A DNA stretch of 64,000 nucleotides from Stanieria sp. NIES-3757. Its GTDB lineage: Bacteria; Cyanobacteriota; Cyanobacteriia; Cyanobacteriales; Xenococcaceae. Location: contig AP017375.1 in NCBI GenBank assembly GCA_002355455.1, positions 3,100,001-3,164,000 on the forward strand. The letters run 5' to 3'. The notes beneath the pieces are model-generated. The model made no database searches, was not told where the DNA came from, and worked only from the letters and a program-made list of their open reading frames with translations. Position numbers and translations under genes: made by a program. This document shows, piece by piece, positions 26,501 through 35,232 of this stretch. How positions within the stretch are numbered: the first letter of the stretch is position 1; each line of letters begins with the position of its first letter.

Positions 26501-29500
26501 TGTACTGATGCTAAAACCCGATTGAAAATTTCTGGTAAGTCTAAAGTATTTCCTTCCCGTGCAATCCAACAATCCAAACAATAAGCAGTTAATTGACGCT
26601 GGAGAATTGCCGAAGCATCTAAATAACAACCTGGGGTTTCTACTCCTCCCGCAATCATTTTGAGGGGGTCAGACCAAAAGTAGAGGTCGTGATTGGTACC
26701 GTTGGCAATAGTAGTAACAAAGGCATTGCCATCTCGTCTTCCCGCCCGTCCGATTCTCTGTTGGTAGTTAGCTTGTTGGGGAGGAACAGAACAGAGTAAG
26801 ACAGAAGATAAATCCCCAATATCAATCCCCATTTCTAGGGTAGAGGTGGCAGAGAGTAAATTGGGGTCGGAACGATTTTGACTGTTAATAAAGCGACGTT
26901 CTAGTTCTTCTCTTACTTCTCTTTCTAAAAGTCCCGTATGTTCTTGAGCGAAGATATGCCAGACATTGCCTTTGGAGTAGAGATTTTTATAGAAATTTAG
27001 TTGTCGATTATTGTCTATTTGATACCGTCCCTGACATTGGGATTGCAGACAGGACATTTCTTGCCAGTAAGCTAATTCTGTAGGCGAACTGACGATACTA
27101 TGACGGCAATGAGAACAAGAGAGATGAATCGTTTGGGTATCCAGTTGCAAGGCTGCTAAATTAATTCCCCAAACTTTGGCGTTTTTATTAGTATAGCGAT
27201 CGCCTAAAATTCCCAATTCAACTAGAGTATTAAAAGTATGTTGATAGATTACTGGTATTTGTTCGCCAATTAAAGTAGCTTCTTGAGGATCGAAGAAGTT
27301 TTTAAATGCCCAATTTTCCCACCAAGGAGTAATTTTTTGTATAACTGGTTCAAACTGTTCATGGCTTCTCGCTTCTATGGGATAAACAGGTTTTATCGAA
27401 GCTGGTCCTATACCAGGCATGAAAATCTGATTTTGCAGAAGGTAAAATTTTCCATCTTGCTGAATTGAGATATCTAAGAGGCGATGTAAGATTCCGCCTT
27501 TTTGCCTGATGTGATAAATGATGCCTAAGATAAATTGTTTTATCTTTTCATTTCCAAGATGATGCAGTCCTAGTTCATTTTTGAGTTTAATTAATACTTC
27601 TGCTGTAGCTCGATCTAATTGTTCGAGATTAATTCCTATTGCACAAGTACCCGTTTTTTCTAAAGAACCGCCAAAGGAAGTTTTGAGACTTAATTCGGAA
27701 ATAATTTCCCAATCCAAACGGCGATCGCATAATTCTTTGAGATTGGCAGAACAAGTTCCTTTTTGTTTTAGTTCTTCCCATTCCCCCAACCACTCTAAAT
27801 CCGAGGGAATAAAGGTAGCGACATAATCGGTATCCGAACCTAATTCTTGTCGCCAATAAGTTTTAAAATCGGGAATAATTTGCTCTAAATTCTTGCCGTT
27901 ACCCTGACGGTCTAAATACTGTTTCAGGGCAGTACGTAAAGTAGTACGGAAGGTACGGGCAGTAAAAAAGCCAGCACGATGGGCTGCATCTTGTACCGAA
28001 TCGGAAAAGGTAATTAATTTGCGATCGTCGTTGTAGCTAGAAGCAAACAGTGTGCCAATGGCAGCACTAGCTAAACTAGCAGCGCGAGAACCCAAGATGG
28101 CTAAATTGTTTTTTGCGCCACAAATAGGACAATCATGACTGGATTCGCGCCATCTCGAACCGTTACGGTTAACTTCTCGAATGAGGTTGGGTTCGGTTAC
28201 GGATAATAACTGCTGGCTACCACAGGTATGACAGTAGGTGGCACTAGAAATATTTAAACTGAGGCAATTAGAACATAATTTCTTTCTTTCTCCTTGTTCC
28301 TGTCGCCGTCTTTCCATATCTTCTTTAGCAGGAAAAATAAAAGAAATCAGAGGACTTTTACTAAAAAAAGCCTGGTAAAAATCTTTTAAGTTACAGCCAA
28401 TTTGGCGATCGCTTTGTTTGCGACGCAATCCACCCCAACCAGTAGCACCGCATTCGCGACAGTGGACTAAAGGTAAATTGCGCCCTTGTTCCTCATTGGT
28501 TAGATCGTCAGCAAAAGTTAGTTCGGGGCGATCGCTGATATTAGCTACCATACGCCGTAATTCCCTCAGCCAGAGTTGAATGCGGATATTCGCCCAAGGA
28601 CGGTTATTAATATTTCGTGCCAGGGAAAATAAAGCTGCCAAACTCGTAAGTAAAGCGGTTTGATATATTGTAGGGGCGATTGGCGAATCGCCCTTACTCT
28701 CAGGAAGACGCATTTTGCGACTCAACTGCGCCCAAAGAGAAGGTAAAGAAGTAGGTTCGCCTGAAAGGATTTTTAGTAGGTTATTAACTATGGGTAGAGA
28801 TTTTAAGCGATCGCCTAATTCAATACGCCACTCCATTTCTTGCCAATCATCGGTAAGTTCGCGATCGAACCATAACTGATATTGAGCGCGGATGTATTTT
28901 TCTACACTGTCATAGTTTTGGGGTAGTAAAGAGTCTAGTAACTCTGGACTGGGGACTGGTTGCGGATCGATAAAGGCATCGGCTAAAAATTCGGCTGCAC
29001 TCAACCTATCTTCGGTAACGATAGCGTTATTATTGAATGTCTCATTAAATATCTTTCCTGCATAGCTTATTAATTCATTCCCCGTGTCTTTATTTCCGCC
29101 TAAAGTTGCCGAAGTTCCCACACAAGCCAAATGATTCGCGGGTGTTTGCAAACGAGCCTTGAGACGACGAATCAAACAGGCTAAATCTGTTCCCTGTGCG
29201 CCATCAAAAGTATGAATTTCATCTACAACTAAATAGCGTAGAGTTTCGGGACTATTACCAACCCATAACCCTTGGTCTTTAGGACGAATCAGCAGATAGT
29301 CCAACATTTTGTAGTTGGTTAACAAAATATCTGGGGGACTTTGGCGCAGAATATCTTTACTGGTAATTACTCCCGTTTCTGTCATTACCGAAGTGGGTTC
29401 GCGATCGCTTTCCCCCACAAATAAACCAGCCGTAATATAACCTTTGAGGTTGGAATTGTGCCAAATTAACTGTGCTAACCTTTTAGCTTGGTCGGTAGCC

Positions 29501-29904
29501 AAGGCATTCATGGGATAAATTAAGATTGCCTTGATACCTGGTTCGCCCCGATATTTAAAACAGTGGTCAAGGATCGGCATCATAAAACATTCAGTTTTAC
29601 CCGAACCCGTACCAGTAGCGACGATAGTTGACTGATAATCAGGGTGTTGCAGTCGCCCGAATGCTTGTTCTTGATGGCGATGGGGAGGAAAAGCCATCGG
29701 TACGTCGGGAAAATAATCGATTCCCGAAGTTCCCGATCTAAAAGGCAGACTGGCAGATAAATATGGTCCTTTAAAAATTGCTTCTGGATTATCTAAAAAG
29801 CGATCGATTAAATCTTCAAAACCAGGAGAAGACGAGCGAAATTCGGTCTTTAAAAAATCTGTAATGCTGGCTTGGATTTCTGTTGCTAATACTGAAGGAA
29901 TCAT
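23563..29904 (-). CDS. Giant DEAD/DEAH helicase with DUF1998 and nuclease-like domain (DrmA/DrmB-like)
   Basis: The 2113-aa protein opens with an SF2 helicase: Q-like region, Walker A ATGTGSGKTECFMMP (about residue 95), VVDEIHTFDG, and motif III GTSATLG. The second RecA fold near 1040-1110 has SATSTLEMGIDIGD and QQRIGRAGRRDG. Several Cys pairs suggest zinc ribbons (CRECG, CSNCL, CRNCSY, CPRCG). A DUF1998 block near 1560-1700 contains FLYDTVPGGTGYLKQL and CSCEDGCYDCVFAYRN. After it, about 1770-1850, RADFVFYP, IFTDGWEYH and VWSLTWSDVE look like a PD-(D/E)XK/Vsr-type nuclease. It could act like DrmA and DrmB of DISARM combined in one chain. Two small palindromes are in frame inside it (25406-25440 and 28674-28693). 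Confidence 0.75.
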   Translation of the reverse strand: MIPSVLATEIQASITDFLKTEFRSSSPGFEDLIDRFLDNPEAIFKGPYLSASLPFRSGTSGIDYFPDVPMAFPPHRHQEQAFGRLQHPDYQSTIVATGTGSGKTECFMMPILDHCFKYRGEPGIKAILIYPMNALATDQAKRLAQLIWHNSNLKGYITAGLFVGESDREPTSVMTETGVITSKDILRQSPPDILLTNYKMLDYLLIRPKDQGLWVGNSPETLRYLVVDEIHTFDGAQGTDLACLIRRLKARLQTPANHLACVGTSATLGGNKDTGNELISYAGKIFNETFNNNAIVTEDRLSAAEFLADAFIDPQPVPSPELLDSLLPQNYDSVEKYIRAQYQLWFDRELTDDWQEMEWRIELGDRLKSLPIVNNLLKILSGEPTSLPSLWAQLSRKMRLPESKGDSPIAPTIYQTALLTSLAALFSLARNINNRPWANIRIQLWLRELRRMVANISDRPELTFADDLTNEEQGRNLPLVHCRECGATGWGGLRRKQSDRQIGCNLKDFYQAFFSKSPLISFIFPAKEDMERRRQEQGERKKLCSNCLSLNISSATYCHTCGSQQLLSVTEPNLIREVNRNGSRWRESSHDCPICGAKNNLAILGSRAASLASAAIGTLFASSYNDDRKLITFSDSVQDAAHRAGFFTARTFRTTLRTALKQYLDRQGNGKNLEQIIPDFKTYWRQELGSDTDYVATFIPSDLEWLGEWEELKQKGTCSANLKELCDRRLDWEIISELSLKTSFGGSLEKTGTCAIGINLEQLDRATAEVLIKLKNELGLHHLGNEKIKQFILGIIYHIRQKGGILHRLLDISIQQDGKFYLLQNQIFMPGIGPASIKPVYPIEARSHEQFEPVIQKITPWWENWAFKNFFDPQEATLIGEQIPVIYQHTFNTLVELGILGDRYTNKNAKVWGINLAALQLDTQTIHLSCSHCRHSIVSSPTELAYWQEMSCLQSQCQGRYQIDNNRQLNFYKNLYSKGNVWHIFAQEHTGLLEREVREELERRFINSQNRSDPNLLSATSTLEMGIDIGDLSSVLLCSVPPQQANYQQRIGRAGRRDGNAFVTTIANGTNHDLYFWSDPLKMIAGGVETPGCYLDASAILQRQLTAYCLDCWIAREGNTLDLPEIFNRVLASVQQGDLNRFPYTWLSFIDREREQLLNGFVRLFAQEIGDRTQQQLEMFISQGERDEGGLRWRILNRLQEVVEERKRLQNQIRTLARRIKEKENGAKSQNHEEELEELKRERKGFMDLVKRINNKNTLNFFTDEGLLPNYAFPEAGVTLKSIIWRRRNTSGNSSTGKYETFTFEYERPSALAIGELVPSGKFYAEGRRVNVDQIDLNLSEIEEWRFCRNCSYAVPNIYQEAKQRTCPRCGDVMWSDEGRKRKMVRLRQVMATTKDRDSRIGDDRDERTPAFFTRQLLADFDPIVREQSYLIDEEEFPFGFEFLSRVTFREINFGQITSQAETVEIAGVARARSGFSVCRSCGKVQNGGDLEEIRFAGRPNHTLACIHKNSDDPRHFMDVLYLFRQFESEAIRMLLPVDTLNSPIQLHSFIAALQLGLKLHFQGGVDHLRTLISEEPSPNSSLRRPFLFLYDTVPGGTGYLKQLLRNRDELISVFEEALTVLRSCSCEDGCYDCVFAYRNNFEQDKTSRRSAIAILNAIVTRKNKITTLESGLSTVKLNALFDSVLEQRFIDALSRYRYQDRPTILRKEVINGKPGYLLSIGEQNWQIEPQVELDQNHGVAIPSRADFVFYPVKESPNIKPIAIFTDGWEYHSDRLSQDFQQRMAIAKSSNFHVWSLTWSDVESQFNSQAGAYVNLLTQELSEKFRSNQNKLYQQSNCEQLRHLKDKDSFIWLIHYLSNPERQLWQRWALLRSFAYIQQEQYQNLSDRHLWEQEVINLIDSKIINSFGLDLSDYLANLSWNSAQSNTLIKSYIAINPKKFNSKDGKSSLMVISLSDRFREIDDEIVKAWTGVLRQYNLFQFLDYSYIVTSSGFEDETELGQFWLPPPTDREKPSNNSDPIWEQIKTLVFEPDAIALIDYMAIHNWQVPEVGYELTDDTDTVIAEAELAWSDRYLALVIDSSETEIFTQNNWTTLTIAEVLNNPEAFYHQHLAN
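25406..25440. repeat. Small palindromic repeat inserted in frame in the giant helicase
   Basis: GATCTC-ttc-GAGATC (25423-25437) in a GC-rich patch. On the gene strand it adds residues like DLEEIRFAGRP between a zinc-ribbon CGKVQNGG and PNHTLAC, a site where neighbours would normally run on. Confidence 0.55.
28674..28693. repeat. Cyanobacterial GGGCGATT palindrome inside the giant helicase
   Basis: GGGCGATT pairs with AATCGCCC across a 4-base loop. On the gene strand it encodes GDSPIAPT-like residues, a known signature of short repeats in cyanobacterial coding regions. The frame is kept. Confidence 0.6.
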
Positions 29905-29908
29905 TTAA

Positions 29909-29941
29909 TAAAGTAATAAGTAATAGGTAATAAGTAATAAG
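29909..29941. repeat. AGTAATA-type intergenic repeat, copy 2
   Basis: Identical in layout to copies 1 and 3; precedes the giant helicase start on the minus strand. Confidence 0.75.
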
Positions 29942-29949
29942 TTTTTAAT

Positions 29950-30315
29950 TTAGTTTTCTTTTAGTTTTTTAATTGATGCGGTCAATATTTTGATTATTTC
30001 TTCTAGTTCTTGAAGCATGGGAGTAAATTTGGATTCAGTCACGATTTGCGATTTAATCATTAGATTTATCCAGTACCTAGTTTCATTTGCTTCTTTGAGA
30101 GATATTGAATATTTGTGAATAAAATCATTTCTTGATTGGGCATAAACAGCTTCAGAACAATTTGCTCCAATAGAAGTGCCAGAGTGTAAAAACTGTTTTG
30201 ATAGAACTTTTCCCGCATCATCGTATTTTCTTTTATTGAGTTCCACATAAGCTTTAATAACTCTGATTGCAAAATTTTCTGCTCTTTCTTGTATTGATAA
30301 ATTTGAATCACTCAC
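29950..30315 (-). CDS. Four-helix-bundle protein (S23/IVS-like)
   Basis: The 121-aa protein is all helical and matches the 23S-rRNA-intervening-sequence/Avd-like four-helix-bundle family: NFAIRVIKAYVELN, LSKQFLHSGTSIGANCSEA, QSRNDFIHKYSISLKEANET, RYWINLMIKSQI. Proteins of this kind occur in intervening sequences and as Avd partners in retroelements, and also in defence islands where they are of unknown role. It is embedded between the methyltransferase and the giant helicase with short gaps, so it is part of the operon. A stray AGTAATA repeat follows it. Confidence 0.75.
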   Translation of the reverse strand: MSDSNLSIQERAENFAIRVIKAYVELNKRKYDDAGKVLSKQFLHSGTSIGANCSEAVYAQSRNDFIHKYSISLKEANETRYWINLMIKSQIVTESKFTPMLQELEEIIKILTASIKKLKEN

Positions 30316-30329
30316 AACAAATTTACTTA

Positions 30330-33300
30330 TTACTTCAAACCCCTTTGTTCAAAAGCTGCCCAGGCAATACGATAATCCTCTTCGCGATCGCAAAGATCGA
30401 ATGGGGCTTCATACACAATTGTTCTGGTAACAGCACCTCCTGGTAGAGTGTTATCTTCGATAGTGCGTTCTACTGTTCCCGATGACCTATCTTTGATATC
30501 TTCCCAACCCGTTTCTCCTCTGGGTGCAGTACGAGGGAAACCTACCCCTGGAAGTCCTTTACTGGAAGTGAAGACAATGCGCCCGTTTTGGTCGTACCAA
30601 GTATCTTTTTCGTATTGGCGCATCACGGGGAATTGCACTCGGTAGATGGTGATCAGTTCGTCTAGGGTCAAACCCAGTGCCATTGCTGCGAGTACGTCTA
30701 TTTCTACTAATGCCTGTCGGCGATCGTAGTCGGTGCGGAGGGCGACGTTTCTTTGCCAGTTTGGGGTTAAGTTTTGGAAGAATTGGTTATTTAATCTGGG
30801 GTCTTGTTTTGTCCAGGTGTCTCGATTGAATTCTTGGGTATAGATTGATTCCCAAAGTTCGGCGTAGTAGCTTGTTAAGCAAGTTAAAGATAATGCTCTT
30901 AAATGTAAGCTGTATTTGTATTTAGAGTCAGAAGATAAAACAGGTAATTGTTCTATCAATGATATATTTGCATGACCCATTCCTGTAGTTTTAACTCTAA
31001 AATCGAGAGGAACAGATAATGCCAAACTATAAAAACTAAGTAAAATTTTATTTGATTTAAAAGCTGTTCCTAAACAAGTATGAATATAGGTATTATCTTT
31101 AGTTAGAATAGTTGAAATCAAGGTTCTTTCTCCCGATTGAGAAAGCATTTCTCTATTTAAGAAACGATAATACTCAGTTACTTTTTTTGGTTCGCTTTCT
31201 TCTTCTTCAATCCAATTAACTCGTGGTATTCGATTTTGATACTCATTAACATTACAAGCAGGAACATAATTAGTACGAGGTAGATAGTCATCGGGAATGG
31301 TATTTAAATCTAAAACATCATAGTGTCCTTTTTCTGCACAAATTTCTCTTGGTGTTTTACTTAATGGATTTCCTATATGAAAATGAGGACCCGAAAGAAT
31401 TAATTGATCTGTCGATTCAGGAAAACAAGTATTTCGCTTAGTTGTTCCGTCGTTTTGAGCATTAGTTTCATTCCAGCACTGTGTAGTAAAATATTTTTTT
31501 TGAAAATCACTTAGATAAAGAGATTGTCTGGCAAATTTTTCTAATACTTTAATCAACTGTTGAGAATGAATTGCTGGAAGACGAGCTTGCAAAGCAGGTG
31601 TATTTTCTTTGTCATAAAGCTTTGCAAAAAAAGCTAGTTGATCTTCATTAACCCTGATAATTCTTTTTTGATGACCTTCTAGATTCCACTCATTGTCATC
31701 ATTTTTAATTCCACCAACTTTTCCTGTTCCATTATGTTCGTAACAAGCATCAATTGTTTTTGCAGCAAAAAGATTAGAAATATTTATAAAATCAGCTTGT
31801 TCTTGTCGTCGCCCAAAAATATTAATACTGTATTTATTTCTATCCCCTATGGGAAAAAGTATAAATTGATTCTGAAACTGAAAATGATTTCTCAATCTTT
31901 GATAAATATGGCTTCTTAAAATTCCTCCTTTTGGATCGTCGTAAACTCCTTCGGGATGCAAAAAACTTTGAACGGCATTTTCGTTACTATTAGACCAACC
32001 TTGAGGAAGAAAACACTTGAATAAGTTAGTTTGTGTTCCTTTTAATAAGGGATAATTTTGATAAGCATTTAGAAAATTTTGCGTTCCTTCACAACCTTCA
32101 TAAACATTAAAATAATCAGCTTGTAACTGAAAATATTTAGTTAAAGTCTCTTCTCTTAATTTTCCTAACTTACTCGCAGAAAATTTACGCAGTATAAATA
32201 AAGGTTCGGCATCGCCTAATACATCACCTTCTTGCCACTCCACTTTGATCCAAGGTGGATTTCCTAAGATAAAATCAAAGCCATTATTATCCGCAAAAAT
32301 ATCGGCAAATTCTAATTCCCAGTGGAAGAATCTTTTTTCTTTGGCTATTTCTTCTACTAACTGCAATCTCTCATAACGGCTACAGAGTGTTTTTAAGTCA
32401 ACCGAACCATATTGATCGATAAATTCTTTTGCTTCTGCTTCTGGTAAAGTTTCAGGAAATAAAGGAATATCTAACTGTTTTTCTGGGACGATGGGTCTTT
32501 CGCCTAAAATGACGAAAAGCTCCATTAAATACTCACTACGAGTAGGTAATAAATCCGCTTTTTCGACGCGCCAAAACCATAAAGCACACCAATAATCCAT
32601 TACCAGTTTTAATCGCCGATAAGCACTGGAATTACCCACACCTTCGGACATTCTTTCTTGAGCCACGATTTTGTCTTTCATGGTCAAGGTGCTGCGCTGT
32701 AACTTATCCTCTTCTTGTCCAAAAACAGCCAAAGGATCGGTGGTGCGATTTCGCATATTACGCTGTTCTTTGACATGACGTTGCCAAAGTTCGTCAATTT
32801 TTTTGCTTAAGCTAACTAACTGTTCGATTTCAAATCCTTCGTAAGCTTCTTTACACAATTCTTTCTGCCAATCTTTAATTTTTTTGATGTTTTCTGGTGC
32901 TAATTGTTTAATTACCTTGTCGGTATAGTTAGCCATCCCAGGATCGGGTAATAGGAAATGAAAGATAGATTTTGCTGGAAGTTCTTCTGTTAATAAAACT
33001 CGCTGTGGCTCGTTGTCATACCAATAGTTTTTGTGCCTGTTACTTTGAGGAATTAAACTGGTATCGTAAACTTGACGACGCGCCCCAATTAAAGAATTCC
33101 CGCAGTGTAATTGCATTCCAAACCAAGGTACGTGCGCTCCTTGATAAATGGAATTAAGCCATAAGGATACTTCGGCTAACTCAACTGCTACGGGATTTAA
33201 GTCAATCCCAAATACATTGCGATCTGCCAGCAACATTTTGACTTTCTGTTTTTCTTGCAGATAATCTTCTTGTTTAATGCGCCGATCTAATTCTTTTTGT

Positions 33301-35078
33301 TTGAGTTCTAAATAAGCCTCGGCTAATTGATTAATCGCCTCATTCAAAAACGCTGCGCTTCCCATAGCTGGTTCGCAGATACGTAGCTTGAGAATATCCT
33401 CAGCAGTTTTATCTTTGAGTAACTCTTTGAGGGAATATTTGACCAAACAACGAGTTAGAGATTCGGGAGTATAGTAAGAAGCGGAATTTTGTCTATCTCT
33501 TCCTGCTAAACGATAGATAAAAGTACCTTTGGGGTAGCATTTAGGCGTACCATCATCATTGAAAACTCGTTCTTTATCGGTATAGTTTTCTAAATCTGGT
33601 AACTTAACAAAATAAGCTACCTTTAGTTCATCAGTGTTTTTATCATCGGCTTTCTTGACTTCATATAAATCTTCTTCGGCAAAAAAGCCCCGAAAACACA
33701 GTAAAGCTTCGTAAACCGCGCCTAATTGGTTAATACCTAATTGAGCATAGGAAATACGTCCTCTTCTCTTACCGCTACTCGCCCTCGAAAGAGACATTAA
33801 TTCAATTACCCGACGCAAAACTACATTACGAAACTTGACTTTATTGAGTAAAGATAAACGCGCAGGATCGAAGAGATGACTTTTTAGGGGCTTTAGTTCA
33901 AACGTATCGTGGGTAATTTCTTGTTGTTTTAAATCGAAACTCAATTGTTCATAATCCTGTTCGGGATACCCTTCCCAAACCAACTTAAACAGCTTTTTAA
34001 TCGAAGCATCGATAAAATAACCTTCTGTATCTTCAGTAGTGCGTAGATCGACATTCTCTAAATTCCGCAAAAAGTCCAAACTGTACCCTTGGCGGTAAAT
34101 ATCCGAATTCATCGGCGCATAACCCAATTCCTGTCGCGCCTCAATATAAAACAAAAACAATAAGCGATACATATACCGCAAGCATTCTAGGGTTAACTGT
34201 CCTTCATCCAGTTTTCCTCTATATACCCCTTCGTGAAGCTTGTTTTGCTTGTACCAAACCGCTTCGTTCCCTAATAACTCGATAGACTCCCGCAAAGCAT
34301 ATTTGAGATCGTCGGAGACAGAAAAAGCGTGTTTGTGAGAATTTTCATCTAACTCATCGAGTAAAGCCGTTCCCTCATTAGGACAGGTATGTTCGCGATG
34401 GAGTAAAATCGCCTTAGCTTGCAGAGCATCATTATCCAGACGAGAGAGAATTTCTCCTAAGTCAAAACGCAATAACCGCGAAGCATTCCACTTAAAGCGG
34501 TCTAACAAAACTATCTGATGAATACCAGCCAAAATAACCCAACGAGGAGGATCGTTTTGAGCAAAGATATAGTCAGAGATTAAGTCTTCAAAGTCGATGT
34601 TGAGTAGTTCTGGATTCGGCTGAGGCGATCGCTCATCATTACCAAATTGAACCTGATTCAAGCTTAGAGAAAGAACATCAACTGCTTCTTCTGTATCGGA
34701 AACAGCTTCAATAATCCACAGTAAAGGCTGTCCGTTATTCTTATTAACTTCGGCAACTATCGGAATTATTTCGTCATCATCCAAAATTTTCTCAGTCGGT
34801 TTAAACTCATAACCCAATACTGAGAAAAATCTACTAAACCATTCCCTTTGAAGCAATAATCGCTCTTGAATGTCTTTTTCTTGACCGATCTGACTGCAAG
34901 TTTTAAAGTAATCAGTCTTCAAAGATGCGATCGCTTTTGGTGGAGATTTATCTCCCGTTTCTTCTTCTCGTTCCTTCCAGCGTTTGACAACATCTTTGAT
35001 ATCTTGCTGCAAAATAGCATCTAAATAGTGATGCGAATAAAATTCGTTTTCGTTGTTTATTCCAGTTAAAATAGCCAT
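30330..35078 (-). CDS. Eco57I/PglX-like N6-adenine methyltransferase (DrmMI-like)
   Basis: The 1582-aa protein has an N-terminal region with a nuclease-like look (about 1-230), a helical middle, and a methyltransferase core. YYTPESLTR (about 535) precedes motif I EPAMGSAAF (569-577), then GIDLNPVAVELAEVSL and motif IV NPPWIKVEW (about 960), which define an N6-adenine methylase. A long C-terminal target-recognition region follows. This is the layout of bacterial Eco57I-type and DrmMI/PglX proteins of phage defence systems that mark host DNA. It is the second gene of the operon after the SNF2 helicase; 58 bp and an AGTAATA repeat lie between its start and the native SNF2 stop. Confidence 0.85.
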   Translation of the reverse strand: MAILTGINNENEFYSHHYLDAILQQDIKDVVKRWKEREEETGDKSPPKAIASLKTDYFKTCSQIGQEKDIQERLLLQREWFSRFFSVLGYEFKPTEKILDDDEIIPIVAEVNKNNGQPLLWIIEAVSDTEEAVDVLSLSLNQVQFGNDERSPQPNPELLNIDFEDLISDYIFAQNDPPRWVILAGIHQIVLLDRFKWNASRLLRFDLGEILSRLDNDALQAKAILLHREHTCPNEGTALLDELDENSHKHAFSVSDDLKYALRESIELLGNEAVWYKQNKLHEGVYRGKLDEGQLTLECLRYMYRLLFLFYIEARQELGYAPMNSDIYRQGYSLDFLRNLENVDLRTTEDTEGYFIDASIKKLFKLVWEGYPEQDYEQLSFDLKQQEITHDTFELKPLKSHLFDPARLSLLNKVKFRNVVLRRVIELMSLSRASSGKRRGRISYAQLGINQLGAVYEALLCFRGFFAEEDLYEVKKADDKNTDELKVAYFVKLPDLENYTDKERVFNDDGTPKCYPKGTFIYRLAGRDRQNSASYYTPESLTRCLVKYSLKELLKDKTAEDILKLRICEPAMGSAAFLNEAINQLAEAYLELKQKELDRRIKQEDYLQEKQKVKMLLADRNVFGIDLNPVAVELAEVSLWLNSIYQGAHVPWFGMQLHCGNSLIGARRQVYDTSLIPQSNRHKNYWYDNEPQRVLLTEELPAKSIFHFLLPDPGMANYTDKVIKQLAPENIKKIKDWQKELCKEAYEGFEIEQLVSLSKKIDELWQRHVKEQRNMRNRTTDPLAVFGQEEDKLQRSTLTMKDKIVAQERMSEGVGNSSAYRRLKLVMDYWCALWFWRVEKADLLPTRSEYLMELFVILGERPIVPEKQLDIPLFPETLPEAEAKEFIDQYGSVDLKTLCSRYERLQLVEEIAKEKRFFHWELEFADIFADNNGFDFILGNPPWIKVEWQEGDVLGDAEPLFILRKFSASKLGKLREETLTKYFQLQADYFNVYEGCEGTQNFLNAYQNYPLLKGTQTNLFKCFLPQGWSNSNENAVQSFLHPEGVYDDPKGGILRSHIYQRLRNHFQFQNQFILFPIGDRNKYSINIFGRRQEQADFINISNLFAAKTIDACYEHNGTGKVGGIKNDDNEWNLEGHQKRIIRVNEDQLAFFAKLYDKENTPALQARLPAIHSQQLIKVLEKFARQSLYLSDFQKKYFTTQCWNETNAQNDGTTKRNTCFPESTDQLILSGPHFHIGNPLSKTPREICAEKGHYDVLDLNTIPDDYLPRTNYVPACNVNEYQNRIPRVNWIEEEESEPKKVTEYYRFLNREMLSQSGERTLISTILTKDNTYIHTCLGTAFKSNKILLSFYSLALSVPLDFRVKTTGMGHANISLIEQLPVLSSDSKYKYSLHLRALSLTCLTSYYAELWESIYTQEFNRDTWTKQDPRLNNQFFQNLTPNWQRNVALRTDYDRRQALVEIDVLAAMALGLTLDELITIYRVQFPVMRQYEKDTWYDQNGRIVFTSSKGLPGVGFPRTAPRGETGWEDIKDRSSGTVERTIEDNTLPGGAVTRTIVYEAPFDLCDREEDYRIAWAAFEQRGLK

Positions 35079-35094
35079 CTTTTTTAAGTAATAA

Positions 35095-35117
35095 GTAATA
35101 GTTAATAAGTAATAAGT
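35095..35117. repeat. AGTAATA-type intergenic repeat, copy 3
   Basis: AGTAATAAGTAATAGTTAAT with a following AGTAATAAG, directly before the methyltransferase start. One base differs from the other copies. Confidence 0.75.
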
Positions 35118-35232
35118 TGGAGTTATTAATCATCCACTACTGCTTAAAACTGCGACTATTTTGATATAGAACCCATTTGACATCTTCCAAGTATGGACTT
35201 AAAGTTCTCGAAAGTATCAAAATTCATTGACC

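Noticed and set aside
30066-30311. Second frame within the four-helix-bundle gene
   Set aside because: Shadow of the real gene in another frame.
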